Positions 14,819-23,235 of a stretch of 40,664 nucleotides of DNA are shown in pieces. Made by a program: the position numbers and the translations under genes. Origin of the DNA: Planctomycetota bacterium (GTDB lineage Bacteria; Planctomycetota; Phycisphaerae; UBA1845; Fen-1342); NCBI GenBank assembly GCA_016235145.1, contig JACRLV010000253.1:1-40664 (forward strand). Direction: 5' to 3'. Within the stretch, counting starts at the first letter, position 1. The number at the start of each line of letters is the position of its first letter. Below the pieces are notes generated by a model. The model was not told where the DNA came from, did no database searches, and saw only the letters and a list, made by a program, of their open reading frames with translations.

Positions 14819-16511
14819 GCGCCGCAACCCGCTCCGGCCGCTTTCGCAACGCCCGCGAAACCGTCGGACCGACCGCGTCGCCGCTGGGGCGTTCGTACGC
14901 GGCGATGTCGTGCAGGATCGCATCGCCTTCCGCGCGCGCTTCGAGGGCCGCCGCCGCCGCCGACCGCGTCGCGTCGGCGAGCCGCTGCCCGATCGTTTCG
15001 AGCGCGCCGTCGAGCCCGCGCAGCAGCCCGGCCGCCGCTGTTTGCGTCAGCGAAGGCCGCAGCATCCGCTCGCCGGCCAGCGGCAACACCCACGCAAGCC
15101 CGACCAGCAACAGGCTGTGAATGGCGAAATTCGTATCCAGGTAGCTGCCGCTCGACGCGGCTTGTTGATACCCCATGACGACGCGCGACGCGACCCAGAT
15201 CATCGCCAACCCCGGCAGCATGACCGTCAGGAACGCCGCGATCCGTCGACCCAACCGCTGAATTCGCGTGCCCGGCTGGGCCAGCGCGGTGCGGAGGCCG
15301 GCTTCCAACCGCGCCGCCACGAGTTGCGGCGCATCGGCGAGAACCGCTTCAAACGTGGCGCGCCAATGAGCCGGATGCTCGCCCTCCTTGCGCAGCTCGA
15401 TCTCGATTTCGTCGATGAACTCGCTGAACACGCCGCTTGGCCAGGCGTCCCACACGCCGCGAACCCGCGCGGTCCAATCGTCGCAAGCGACTGTTTCGGC
15501 GGGCGCGACCGCGGTACTCGCGGCGGAATTGCCCTGGACCGCGGCGACAATTCGATCAAACGACCCGCGCTCGCGGCCAGCGATCCGCGCCGCGGCGTCG
15601 GAGATCGGCCAGGTGAGTCCCTCGCGGATGGTCCGGGCGGTTTGCTGCCATCGAGTCGGCCAGGCGGCGCGGCGGTTCTGCCACGTCGCCTCATCGCCCA
15701 GACTGCGCTTCGCTTCCTGCATCGCCTCGCGCAGGTCCGCGAGCCGCGCCGCGAATCCCAGCCGCTCGAGCTCGCGCAATCCGTGCTCGCGAAGCAGCGA
15801 GTCGATGCTCGCTTCGACCTGCGCGAACTGATCCGGCCCCGGCGGCAGCGACTCGCCGCGCTCGCAGTTGGTACAGAACAGCAGCGGGTTCTCGAAGCCT
15901 GCCGCACGCAGAATCGCTTTGAGATCCTCCGCCTGACGAGCATCGCCTTCGTCCCAGCGATTGATCACGAAAAGCCAACCGTGCCGATGGCCGCGCTGCT
16001 TCACGATCCGCCAGCCGACGTCGTCACGGTATCGCTCGGGGCTGACGACATAGACCACCAGATCGACGTGCGGAAGCCACGCGAGTGCCAGCTCCCGATT
16101 TTTCAACTCGGCGCTGTCGATGTCCGGGGCGTCCACCCAGCACACGCCGCGCCGCCGGTCGTCGCGATGCCGCTGCACGCGCACGCACTCCACCAGGCTG
16201 CCCGGCAGCGTCGCGAGCGCCGCCGATTCATGCACGTACAGCGTCACCTCGCGCGACGTGGGCCGTTGCACGCCGACCCGCGCCAGCGGCGCTCCCGCCA
16301 GCCGATTCAGCAGGCTGCTCTTGCCGACGCCGGTGCCGCCGAAAAACGCGACCACCAACGGACGGGCCTGTCCGGCGGAAAAGAGATCGCCCGGCGTGCG
16401 CTGCTCCACCTCGGCGAAACGCGCCTGGTGGGCGTCGGACAGCCAGCCGCCGGCGGCGAGGCGTTCAATCCACGCCCGCGACCGCTCGAGGAGGTCGGCG
16501 TATTCAAGCAT
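14802..16511 (-). CDS. dynamin-like GTPase, second of a coupled pair
   Basis: A 569-residue P-loop GTPase with membrane segments. G1 is GGTGVGKSSLLN (58-69), the G3 position reads WVDAPDIDS (125-133), and G4 is INRWDEGD (183-190). The Gly of the usual DxxG is an Asp in G3, a feature shared with the partner gene. Two hydrophobic stretches in the C-terminal third (FLTVMLPGLAMIWVASRVVM and IHSLLLVGLAWVLPLAG) suggest a membrane anchor, and the rest is helix-rich. Such tandem large GTPases in bacteria are usually linked to membrane remodelling or stress, which is inference here. The ATG overlaps the end of the upstream gene by eight bases. The last residues derive from a tandem repeat. Confidence 0.78.
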   Translation of the reverse strand: MLEYADLLERSRAWIERLAAGGWLSDAHQARFAEVEQRTPGDLFSAGQARPLVVAFFGGTGVGKSSLLNRLAGAPLARVGVQRPTSREVTLYVHESAALATLPGSLVECVRVQRHRDDRRRGVCWVDAPDIDSAELKNRELALAWLPHVDLVVYVVSPERYRDDVGWRIVKQRGHRHGWLFVINRWDEGDARQAEDLKAILRAAGFENPLLFCTNCERGESLPPGPDQFAQVEASIDSLLREHGLRELERLGFAARLADLREAMQEAKRSLGDEATWQNRRAAWPTRWQQTARTIREGLTWPISDAAARIAGRERGSFDRIVAAVQGNSAASTAVAPAETVACDDWTARVRGVWDAWPSGVFSEFIDEIEIELRKEGEHPAHWRATFEAVLADAPQLVAARLEAGLRTALAQPGTRIQRLGRRIAAFLTVMLPGLAMIWVASRVVMGYQQAASSGSYLDTNFAIHSLLLVGLAWVLPLAGERMLRPSLTQTAAAGLLRGLDGALETIGQRLADATRSAAAAALEARAEGDAILHDIAAYERPSGDAVGPTVSRALRKRPERVAARVEPP

Positions 16512-18327
16512 TTCCGCCCTCCCACTGCGCGAGGAGCTTCGTCGCCTCGTCCGCTTCGTCCGCCGAGATGCCGAACAGCCGCCGGTCGGACAACGATTCG
16601 CCCGCGTCCGCGAAGATGCGCGGCCAGTCCTGCTCAAAGAGCCGCGATTTCATGTGCTCATATTGGCGGCGTTTCAGGTCGCTGACGACATGCGTCATGT
16701 AACCGCCCAGAGCCCCTTCTGTCAGCAGGGAGGTGAGCGCGAACATCGCCGGCGCGAGCAGCAGATCGTTGACGTGCAAGCCCCCCGTCTTTACCGCCAG
16801 GACGATCCCGGCCAGATCGGTCGTGGCCCGTGCGGCGCGCAACGAGTTGAGCAGCGCCGGGCGTTCGCGCAGCAGCTCATAAAGCCGGCCGGCGGCGGCC
16901 GAGATTTCCGGTTGAAACGCGTCTCTGGCCCGCTCGCCGGCGGATTGGACTTCCGATCGCAGACGCGCCTGCTCCTGCACGATGCGATCGACCAGCGCTC
17001 GCCAGAACTCGCTGGAAACCTCCGGCGTCGCCGCCTGGCGCATCGCTTCGCGCAGCAGCGAAGTGGTGAGTCGTTCGCCGAGCGCGTCGAGCACGGCCTG
17101 TTCGCTGTTGCGGCGGGCGGCGGGCGCCCGGCCAGAGCTTTGGAGCAGGCCCTTTCCCGCCGACACGATCGCTCGCGCCGGCCAGGTCACCACGCGCCGC
17201 ACCGTTTCGAGCGCGCCGCCCACACCCGGCAATTCCAAGAGCGACAGCAGCTCGGCCGTGGCACGACGGAATGCGTCGTAGCGCTGCGGGTGCTCAAGAT
17301 ATTCATCTCGATACGCGGTCAGCGCGCTTTGCGTTTCGATTCGCACACATTGGGACCACGCCCGGCGAGCCGCCCGCTCCGCCTCGACCGGAGCAAGCCA
17401 CTCGGCCCAGTGCGCCCGCAGATACGAAACCAAGCCGGCCGGCGCGCGCGCCGCAGCACCAGCCGCCGCCGATTTCGCCACCGCCTCACGCAGCGGCCCG
17501 GCTTCCGCGGCGGCGTCCGTGGCCATGCCGAAGCCGCTCCGATAGGGCAGCGACACGACCGGGATGCCGGTTCGCTCTGTACGCAGTCCGGCCAAGCGCT
17601 CCAACAAAGACGCTCGAATCGCCGCCTCGGCGTCGGGCGTCATCTTGTTCAGACAGACGACCAATTGGATCGTCAGCGGATCCAGCAGATGCAGCATCCG
17701 CCAGACCGAGAGATCCGCGTACTTCTCTTTGCTTACGACGAGCACAAGTACATCGGCGAGGGCGGCACATTCGAGCACCGCTTTCCGATAGTGCGCGGAT
17801 TCGATCGAATCGAAGTCCGGCGTGTCCCAGACGACGCAGTCGCGTATTTCCGATGCGGAGGAGCGCGGCGTTGGGCCCGTCCGCTCAACTTGCGTCAACG
17901 CGAACACGCCCAACTCGCTCCGATCGAGCGCCCCGTTGAGGTTCCGCCGCCAATCCGGAAAAACGGCTTCCGTCCAGGCGCCTTGAATATCCGCGCCTAG
18001 CGAAAAGCCCTGTGCGTGGACGGTGAAGCCGGCGAGCGGACTGACCGCAGCGCAGGCGTCGCCCAGGAGCAGGTTCACAACCGTGCTTTTGCCCGTTTGC
18101 GTCGGTCCGATCACGGCGATCTGGACGGGCCGCGCGTCGCGCAGGCCGCGCAGCCGCAGAGCCGAGTCGGCAAGTTCGAGCGAAACCAGACACTCATCGG
18201 CGACGCCCGTAGCTGCCCCGCCACGCGCGCGGACCGCTCCGTAACCGGCCCGCAGGCGGGTGACGAAACGCGCCAACTCCGCCCGCGCGTGCGGCGGTTC
18301 ATGCGCGGCGGTTTCTGTGAATACCAT
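16504..18327 (-). CDS. dynamin-like GTPase, first of a coupled pair
   Basis: A 607-residue GTPase. G1 is GPTQTGKSTVVNLL (74-87), G3 is WDTPDFDS (167-174) and G4 is LNKMT (226-230). As in the partner, the DxxG glycine is Asp, giving the shared signature PD(F/I)DS. A long alpha-helical middle is followed by a hydrophobic region around 540-570 (LLLAPAMFALTSLLTEGALG). ATG 18327 is chosen to begin just before the helical N-terminal segment; the frame is open to 18420 but that part overlaps the divergent promoter. The stop overlaps the next gene's start, so the proteins are made together and probably form a heteromer, as in other bacterial dynamin pairs (inferred). It is divergent from the GH20-like gene. 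Confidence 0.78.
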   Translation of the reverse strand: MVFTETAAHEPPHARAELARFVTRLRAGYGAVRARGGAATGVADECLVSLELADSALRLRGLRDARPVQIAVIGPTQTGKSTVVNLLLGDACAAVSPLAGFTVHAQGFSLGADIQGAWTEAVFPDWRRNLNGALDRSELGVFALTQVERTGPTPRSSASEIRDCVVWDTPDFDSIESAHYRKAVLECAALADVLVLVVSKEKYADLSVWRMLHLLDPLTIQLVVCLNKMTPDAEAAIRASLLERLAGLRTERTGIPVVSLPYRSGFGMATDAAAEAGPLREAVAKSAAAGAAARAPAGLVSYLRAHWAEWLAPVEAERAARRAWSQCVRIETQSALTAYRDEYLEHPQRYDAFRRATAELLSLLELPGVGGALETVRRVVTWPARAIVSAGKGLLQSSGRAPAARRNSEQAVLDALGERLTTSLLREAMRQAATPEVSSEFWRALVDRIVQEQARLRSEVQSAGERARDAFQPEISAAAGRLYELLRERPALLNSLRAARATTDLAGIVLAVKTGGLHVNDLLLAPAMFALTSLLTEGALGGYMTHVVSDLKRRQYEHMKSRLFEQDWPRIFADAGESLSDRRLFGISADEADEATKLLAQWEGGNA

Positions 18328-18381
18328 CTGCGACACACAGGGTATTCTGCCCCAACGCCGGAAGATTCGACAGAGAGCCGA

Positions 18382-18411
18382 TTCGACGACCCGCGGCGGC
18401 GGATGTACCTT
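18382..18411 (+). promoter_or_regulatory. promoter of GH20-like gene, probably leaderless
   Basis: TTCGAC (18382-18387) and TACCTT (18406-18411) are 18 bases apart. The -10 ends seven bases before the ATG at 18419, and there is no Shine-Dalgarno sequence between them. Confidence 0.4.
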
Positions 18412-18418
18412 GGGCCGC

Positions 18419-19948
18419 ATGAGCTTTATCGGCTGGATGTTGGATGTCGCCCGGGACCAGTCGCCTTCGCCTGCCCGGCTGCATCAACTGTGTGAGCGGT
18501 CGCTGGCCGCGGGCTACAACGCGTTTGGTCTCTATTTCGAGCATCGCTACGCCTATCCGTCGGCTCCTTTTGCAGCCGGGCCCGGCGCGCTGACGCCGGC
18601 CTGCGTCCGAGAGTTGGTAAAGACGTTCACGCCCCGGGGGCTCCGCGTCATCCCGTTTCTGAACACGCTCGGCCACATGGAGGGCTTCATCCGCAGCGAA
18701 GGCGGGCAGCACCTCGCCGAATCGGACAACATCTGGTCGCTGCAACTCTGCCCATCCCGGCGCGAGTGCGTGGAGTTCGCCCGCGGCCTGATCGCCGACG
18801 TCCTGCCTGTCTTTGACGACGAGTGGGTGCACATCGGCGGCGACGAAACCTGGGAGCTGGGAAATTGCCCGCGCTGCGCGGCTCGCGCGGCGGAAATCGG
18901 CAAGCACGGGCTTTATGCCGAGCACTACGGCGAGTTGTGTCGCTGGGTGCTGAAGCAGGGCCGTCGGCCGGCGCTTTGGGGCGACATGCTGCTGCAACAT
19001 CCCGAGGCGATCGCGGGCATCCCGCGCGAGACGATCATCTTCGACTGGCAGTATTTCAATCGCCCGCGCGATTCGACCGGCAAGTTCCGGGCCGCCGGCT
19101 TTGACGTGGTGTGCTGCCCAAGCATCGAAAGCTACAACAGCGGCTGGTGCTTTCTTGGTGCGACGCAGCGCATCTGCGATGAGCATGCGGAGGACGCCCG
19201 CGCCGCCGGCGCGCTCGGCGTGCTGATGACCACCTGGGAGTTCATGTTCTTCTCTCCGTTCGCGGCGATCGAGCCGCTGGTTTTCGCCGCGGGACGTCGC
19301 CTGTCGCGCGGCGAGCCATGGACAGATGCCATTCGCACCGAGGCAGGCGAGGCGTTTGTGCGGGCGGCGGCGATCCTGGGGGAGCAGATTCCCGCCGCGT
19401 CCGCCGCGATCGCGCCCGGAACCTGGCGACTGCTGCGCGACCGGTTCGTGATTCGGCAGAATCCGTTTGAATTGTGGAAAGCCTGGCGGGCGGACGCCTG
19501 CGGAGCGCCGGGAGATCAGATCCTCGCGCTTTGCGATCAGCTCGACGGGATCATCGCTCGCGCGGACTCGCCTGCCGTGCGCGAACTTCGGCTGCCCGTG
19601 CAATTTCATCGCGTCGCGGTGTCGTGGGTGCGGGTTGCTGAGAAGGCCGCGGGTCACTATCGGCGGCGGGAATTCGGCGCTTGCGTCGATGCGCTCGAAC
19701 GCAGCGCGGACCTGATCGCGTCGCTGCGGCCGGAACTGAAACGCGTCGCGGCCGAGGGAGGCTCGGCTTCGGATCCGGCCCGCGTGGATCGGCTGATCGA
19801 AAAAGTCCACACCGCCGCGGCGCGAGTCTGCACCGTGCCGACCTCGACAACCTGGCTTCCATCCTTCGAAACGCTCACACACGACTACTACATGCCCGGC
19901 GACCAGGCCGCATGGCGCACGGGCGATAAGCAAACGCCGCTTGTCTGA
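18419..19948 (+). CDS. GH20-like beta-N-acetylhexosaminidase
   Basis: A 509-residue TIM-barrel protein with the GH20 catalytic signature WVHIGGDETWELG (136-148), where Asp142-Glu143 form the acid/base pair that acts with the substrate acetamido group to cleave terminal N-acetylhexosamines. The barrel strands before it (LRVIPFLNTLGHMEGFI) also fit GH20. There is no signal peptide, so it is probably cytoplasmic, perhaps trimming imported amino-sugar oligomers or recycling murein. A helical C-terminal part (from about 330) lacks a recognised domain. ATG 18419 directly follows a promoter; the frame is open further upstream through the divergent GTPase gene, but that part is not used. Substrate is inferred only from the family. 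Confidence 0.82.
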   Translation: MSFIGWMLDVARDQSPSPARLHQLCERSLAAGYNAFGLYFEHRYAYPSAPFAAGPGALTPACVRELVKTFTPRGLRVIPFLNTLGHMEGFIRSEGGQHLAESDNIWSLQLCPSRRECVEFARGLIADVLPVFDDEWVHIGGDETWELGNCPRCAARAAEIGKHGLYAEHYGELCRWVLKQGRRPALWGDMLLQHPEAIAGIPRETIIFDWQYFNRPRDSTGKFRAAGFDVVCCPSIESYNSGWCFLGATQRICDEHAEDARAAGALGVLMTTWEFMFFSPFAAIEPLVFAAGRRLSRGEPWTDAIRTEAGEAFVRAAAILGEQIPAASAAIAPGTWRLLRDRFVIRQNPFELWKAWRADACGAPGDQILALCDQLDGIIARADSPAVRELRLPVQFHRVAVSWVRVAEKAAGHYRRREFGACVDALERSADLIASLRPELKRVAAEGGSASDPARVDRLIEKVHTAAARVCTVPTSTTWLPSFETLTHDYYMPGDQAAWRTGDKQTPLV

Positions 19949-19987
19949 ACAGCGCTCCAGCACGTCGCTTCAGAATTCTCCCTGCTT

Positions 19988-20042
19988 GGGTGGTACGGGC
20001 GTCTCGCCCGTTCCGGCGACGGGCGGGACGCCCGTACCACCC
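19988..20042. repeat. long inverted repeat with GCGTCTCGC core, likely bidirectional terminator
   Basis: Two 23-base arms (19988-20010 and 20020-20042) pair with a single T/G wobble around the loop TTCCGGCGA. The left arm contains ACGGGCGTCTCGCCCG. It lies between the convergent GH20-like gene and the minus-strand small gene, where it may also block read-through. Confidence 0.7.
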
Positions 20043-20175
20043 TGCATGACCACGAGTTCCATGAGGCGCTGCATTGGCTGACTTGGAAATGCAAAGAAAG
20101 AACGCGACGGCCGGAAAACTCCAGCCGCCGCGCCGAGTTTGGAAAGTCGCTCTATCTGCCCGCCCGCCTTCGGGC

Positions 20176-20487
20176 TTACACGCTGGCGCTGCCCTGCGTG
20201 AAGATGTCGGCGAGGCGATCACGCATCGCGTAGGCCCGCATCACCACCAGCTTTTCGGCCTCGCGCGGCGAAGGCTTCTTGCCGCGGCCGGCTTCGGTGG
20301 TGTTTTCCGCGGCCCGCTCTTCGTCGGAGCTCCACGGGGCGCCGCAGTTGCGGTTGCCGAGATACGAGACGATGCGGTCGATTTCGTTCCCACCCCAGCA
20401 AGCATCGGGCGTGGCTGTCGGCTGGGCGAAGTTCCCGCCGAGGTAAATCTTCGCTGCGCTTCCCGGTCGGCTATCAGCATCGATCAT
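20176..20487 (-). CDS. small protein of unknown function, downstream of hcp
   Basis: A 103-residue soluble protein I do not recognise. A strong GGAGG lies eight bases before the ATG, supporting it as a real gene. The N-terminal half is glycine/asparagine-rich (KIYLGGNFAQP, WGGNEIDRIVSYLG), the middle is charged (SSDEERAAENTTEAGRGKK), and the end is helical (REAEKLVVMRAYAMRDRLAD). No signal peptide or membrane segment. It lies 257 bases downstream of the Hcp gene on the same strand, so it could be an Hcp-associated cargo, chaperone or adaptor, but that is inference from position only. Confidence 0.6.
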   Translation of the reverse strand: MIDADSRPGSAAKIYLGGNFAQPTATPDACWGGNEIDRIVSYLGNRNCGAPWSSDEERAAENTTEAGRGKKPSPREAEKLVVMRAYAMRDRLADIFTQGSASV

Positions 20488-20706
20488 GGCGAATCCTCCA
20501 ATCGGTAAGTCCTGTCATCCGCTTCGCGTCGAGGGGGGCGGCGGCCGACAGGCCCTCCCTGCCGCCGCACCGCCGCCCCTCAACCACCCCCCGCGGAGAG
20601 GGTCGCCCGCCGCGACCTTCCGACCCGCCGGACCCCTTGCCGGATGCGCCAGGCGGTTGGGTCGGGCGCATCGCGGTTCGGCGGGATTTGGCTCGTCCCT
20701 CCCCGA

Positions 20707-20739
20707 CCTTTCCCGCTCAGGCGGAAGCGGCCGGAAAGG
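20707..20739 (-). terminator. hairpin just after hcp, possible terminator or mRNA stabiliser
   Basis: CCTTTC/GAAAGG outer arms (20707-20712, 20734-20739) enclose CCGCT/AGCGG. It begins six bases after the hcp stop on the minus strand. There is no U-run, so it is not a standard Rho-independent terminator; it may attenuate expression of the small gene or protect the hcp message. Confidence 0.4.
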
Positions 20740-20744
20740 ACGCG

Positions 20745-21230
20745 TTACTTCGGCACGATCCAGCTGTCCTCGGACTCGATGCCGTCGATTTCCCAGGTCC
20801 AGCGGATCTTCTTGTACGTGAACATCACCTCTTCCATGTGCGTGTAGCTCTCGGTCTTGGGATCGAGGCAGTTCGGCATCCACGGGCGGATGGCGACGAT
20901 GATCGCATCCTCCAGCGTGTGGGTGAAGTAATGCTCTTCCTTGCCGGTCGGATCGATGCGGTACCACTTGATCGTCACGTTCTTCATGTGCTCGCCGGTG
21001 CAGAGCGCCTGGTACAGCTTCGGCGTGCTCTTGTCGTACACCTTGACGATCGAAAGCGCATTGTGGATGCGCTTGCCGGTCGACAATCCGCTCTGCGGAT
21101 CGCGCGGAATGCGCACTTCGTGGTTGAAGGCCTCAACCAGCACCGTTCCTTCGCGGCCCTGCATCTCGCAGGAACCCTCGATCTTGCCCTGATTCTCCCC
21201 TTGCAGCGTCAGATGGGCCGGCATTGCCAT
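20745..21230 (-). CDS. hcp: Hcp family type VI secretion tube protein
   Basis: A 161-residue Hcp homologue, the ring-forming protein that stacks into the inner tube of type VI secretion systems and is also exported. Family landmarks are in order: PAHLTLQGENQGKIEGSCEM, VEAFNHEVRIPRDPQSG, GKRIHNALSIVKVYDKSTPK LYQALCTGE, IKWYRIDPTGKEEHYFTHTL, and the C-terminal SYTHMEEVMFTYKKIRWTWE. ATG 21230 is chosen because AAGGAG (minus strand, 21244-21239) lies eight bases before it; an upstream in-frame ATG lacks such a site. No VgrG, TssB/C or ClpV gene is in the window, so it is an orphan here. AT-rich DNA at 21380-21420 probably holds its promoter. Confidence 0.93.
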   Translation of the reverse strand: MAMPAHLTLQGENQGKIEGSCEMQGREGTVLVEAFNHEVRIPRDPQSGLSTGKRIHNALSIVKVYDKSTPKLYQALCTGEHMKNVTIKWYRIDPTGKEEHYFTHTLEDAIIVAIRPWMPNCLDPKTESYTHMEEVMFTYKKIRWTWEIDGIESEDSWIVPK

Positions 21231-21659
21231 GACTTCGTCTCCTTGGCGTTTGCTATCCGAACGACGTTTCCTTTTCGGCGGCGGCTCCCGCGAGCCGTTT
21301 TTCTTTTCCGCAACGGTGGGTTTCTGAGCACCAGCCGTGCCAACTCGGAACCAAAACGGCCCGGTTCGCTGGCCGATCTTTGTAACCATATTGTTGATAA
21401 TTGGTTATAATTCTTGATTACCGGCCATAGAGCCAATCCCATCATCATCCGCGGGTCGCCATTGGGGAAAGTGGGGACAGCGGGATTACCCGATTTCGAC
21501 CCGGGTGTTCCCAATGCGCAGCTTTGTCACGGCGATCGAAAACGGCATCGGACGAGGCGCTTGTCCCGCCGTTTCAGCCTTCGCAACGCCGCAGAAACAG
21601 CACGGGCCGCCCAGTATGGACGGCCCGTGAAGACTGCCTCGTACTCCCACAACACCTAC
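21231..21659. other. gene-free region upstream of hcp
   Basis: About 430 bases without a supported gene. It contains an AT-rich patch (21380-21420) unusual for this GC-rich window, including TTGGTTATAATT at 21401-21412, the same 12 bases found at 10061-10072. On the minus strand this patch would be a natural site for the hcp promoter, although no clean -35/-10 pair for that direction is seen. A short stretch at 21600-21625 (GGCCGCCCAGTATGGACGGCC-like arms) can form a hairpin and may end the transcript of the small gene at 21660. Confidence 0.4.
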
Positions 21660-21977
21660 TCAGCCGCCGTCGCCGCAACTGCCGTCCCGCAGCCGGTCCT
21701 GAGTCTGATCTCCATCGCCGTCACCGCTCCCGCCGCCGCCCGAGCCGTTCGAACCGCCGTACTGATTGCCGTCGCCTGAGCCGTCCATCAGGTGCAGGCG
21801 AAGTTGAATCTGATCCTGGTCCTGCTGCACGATGGGTTTGGCAGTCGAGAGGTCACCGGCGTACTGCGCCACGGCGGCCGAGACCTCGCTCGGCAGTCCG
21901 TTCATCAGCGTCTCGTCACAACCGGTCCACGTTGCCAAACCCGCACAGGGAATCAGCGCGATCAACATGCGTTTCAT
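21660..21977 (-). CDS. small exported acidic Gly/Asp-rich protein, possible lipoprotein
   Basis: A 105-residue protein with an N-terminal export signal (MKRMLIALIPCAGLATWTGC). Cys20 sits where a lipoprotein cysteine would be, though Trp at -3 departs from the usual lipobox. The middle is helical (LPSEVSAAVAQYAGDLSTAK) and the tail is built from Gly, Ser, Asp and Asn (about 70-100). AGGAG lies a few bases before the ATG. The layout resembles the unrelated-looking small protein at 36371: short signal, helical part, then a low-complexity acidic tail. Its function is unknown. It is divergent from the sigma factor gene at 22134. Confidence 0.65.
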   Translation of the reverse strand: MKRMLIALIPCAGLATWTGCDETLMNGLPSEVSAAVAQYAGDLSTAKPIVQQDQDQIQLRLHLMDGSGDGNQYGGSNGSGGGGSGDGDGDQTQDRLRDGSCGDGG

Positions 21978-22133
21978 GAGAAGCTCCTGCGAACCAGATT
22001 CTCGATTTCAACCGGCCTGACCATCAGGCCCGTTGCTGCAAGGGACGCGTCGATCGACAATCACCGTCCTCGATAGTTCAACGGAGCCGGCGCGCTCCTC
22101 CTGCGGCGATCAGCAAGAAAAATCGGGGCGGCG

Positions 22134-22718
22134 GTGAAACTCGTCACTGGTCCACAAGATGACACCCCCGACCGCGACCGCGACGACGCCGACGATCATG
22201 AGTTGCTGCGCCGCATCGCCGGCGGTGACCGCGAAGTCTTTCGAACTCTCGTTCAGCGCCACCAGAATCGGATACTGGCTCTCGCGGTCCGCTTCCTCGG
22301 CTCAAAGGACGCAGCCGAAGACGTCTGCCAGGACGCCTTGATCCGCGTGTTTGAGCATGCGGGGCGCATCACGCCGACAGCGCGCTTCACGACCTGGCTT
22401 TATCGGGTCGTGGCCAATCTCTGCTGGGACGCGCGGCGACGAGCCAGCCGGTCACGCCCCGCTTTGCAGATCGATTCATTCGCCGTTGAGGATGCTTCCG
22501 GCGAAACGGAACGAGCCGAACTGCAATCCGCAGTTCGTGAGGCAGTCGCGACGCTGCCGGATCGCCAGCGAATGGTGCTCATCCTGCATCGATTCGAGGG
22601 GCTGGGACAGGCCGAGATTGCGGAGATTACCGGCTGGAGCGGTTCGGCCGTGGAATCGTGCCTTGTGCGGGCATATGCGAGTCTGAGAGAGAAACTGGCA
22701 AGCGACGACATCAGGTAA
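22134..22718 (+). CDS. ECF RNA polymerase sigma factor
   Basis: A 194-residue sigma-70 family ECF factor. Region 2 reads LVQRHQNRILALAVRFLGSK followed by DAAEDVCQDALIRVFEHA and FTTWLYRVVANLCWDARRR (-10 recognition and core binding). Region 4 reads AVATLPDRQRMVLILHRFEG then LGQAEIAEITGWSGSAVESC LVRA (the -35 helix-turn-helix). The start is GTG 22134; no in-frame ATG precedes region 2. The next gene encodes a zinc-finger anti-sigma factor and two exported proteins follow, so the unit probably senses an envelope signal. Which promoters it reads is unknown. Confidence 0.93.
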   Translation: MKLVTGPQDDTPDRDRDDADDHELLRRIAGGDREVFRTLVQRHQNRILALAVRFLGSKDAAEDVCQDALIRVFEHAGRITPTARFTTWLYRVVANLCWDARRRASRSRPALQIDSFAVEDASGETERAELQSAVREAVATLPDRQRMVLILHRFEGLGQAEIAEITGWSGSAVESCLVRAYASLREKLASDDIR

Positions 22719-22779
22719 AAACGAACGATTGCCGCAGGAAACGCGCGGCTGGACCGTTCAAACAAGTGAGGACGCATCG

Positions 22780-23235
22780 ATGAAACACGTGCGCGACATC
22801 GACCTGATCGAACTTTCGTCCGGCCGAGCGGTCGAGGACGGGGTTCGCGAGCACTTGGAGCGTTGCGACGACTGCCGGCTGCGCCTTGAGCAATTCCGGC
22901 GCGCCCACGACGGTCTGGGCGCCTGGAAAATCGAATCGGAAGACCTTTGGCCGATCGTCGCTCAGGCACTCGACCGCCGGCGGCCTCGTGGAAGACGCTG
23001 GTTTTATTTTGCCGGGCTCGCACCCATGCGCGCCGCGGCCGCCGTGCTCCTCGGGCTCGGAATGGGGCACGTTGCCGCCCGCGTTTGGCGGCCGGCCGCA
23101 CCGATCGCGAGCGCGAGCGAACAGGATTTGGATTCGATCCTGGCGCTCTATTCCGTTGAGAACCCATCTCCCGCCGGTCTTGCATCGCTCTTTGAGGAGA
23201 CGCCCGGATCGGATGCCGCGGAGGAATCGCCATGA
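22780..23235 (+). CDS. membrane anti-sigma factor with zinc-finger (ZAS) motif
   Basis: A 151-residue protein. The N-terminal cytoplasmic part has the H-x3-C-x2-C anti-sigma zinc motif in REHLERCDDCRLRLEQF (about residues 20-36), which typically binds and inhibits the cognate ECF sigma factor. A single hydrophobic segment, AAAAVLLGLGMGHVAARVW (about 85-103), follows a basic stretch and would place the C-terminal 45 residues outside the cytoplasm. ATG 22780 has GAGGA eight bases upstream; the frame also opens at 22729 without support. Its stop overlaps the next start as ATGA, indicating translational coupling. Confidence 0.82.
   Translation: MKHVRDIDLIELSSGRAVEDGVREHLERCDDCRLRLEQFRRAHDGLGAWKIESEDLWPIVAQALDRRRPRGRRWFYFAGLAPMRAAAAVLLGLGMGHVAARVWRPAAPIASASEQDLDSILALYSVENPSPAGLASLFEETPGSDAAEESP

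Noticed and set aside
14910-18000. Long plus-strand open frames (591 and 626 codons) opposite the GTPase pair
   Set aside because: Antisense frames kept open by codon bias in GC-rich DNA; no domain, and Arg/Gln/His-rich throughout.
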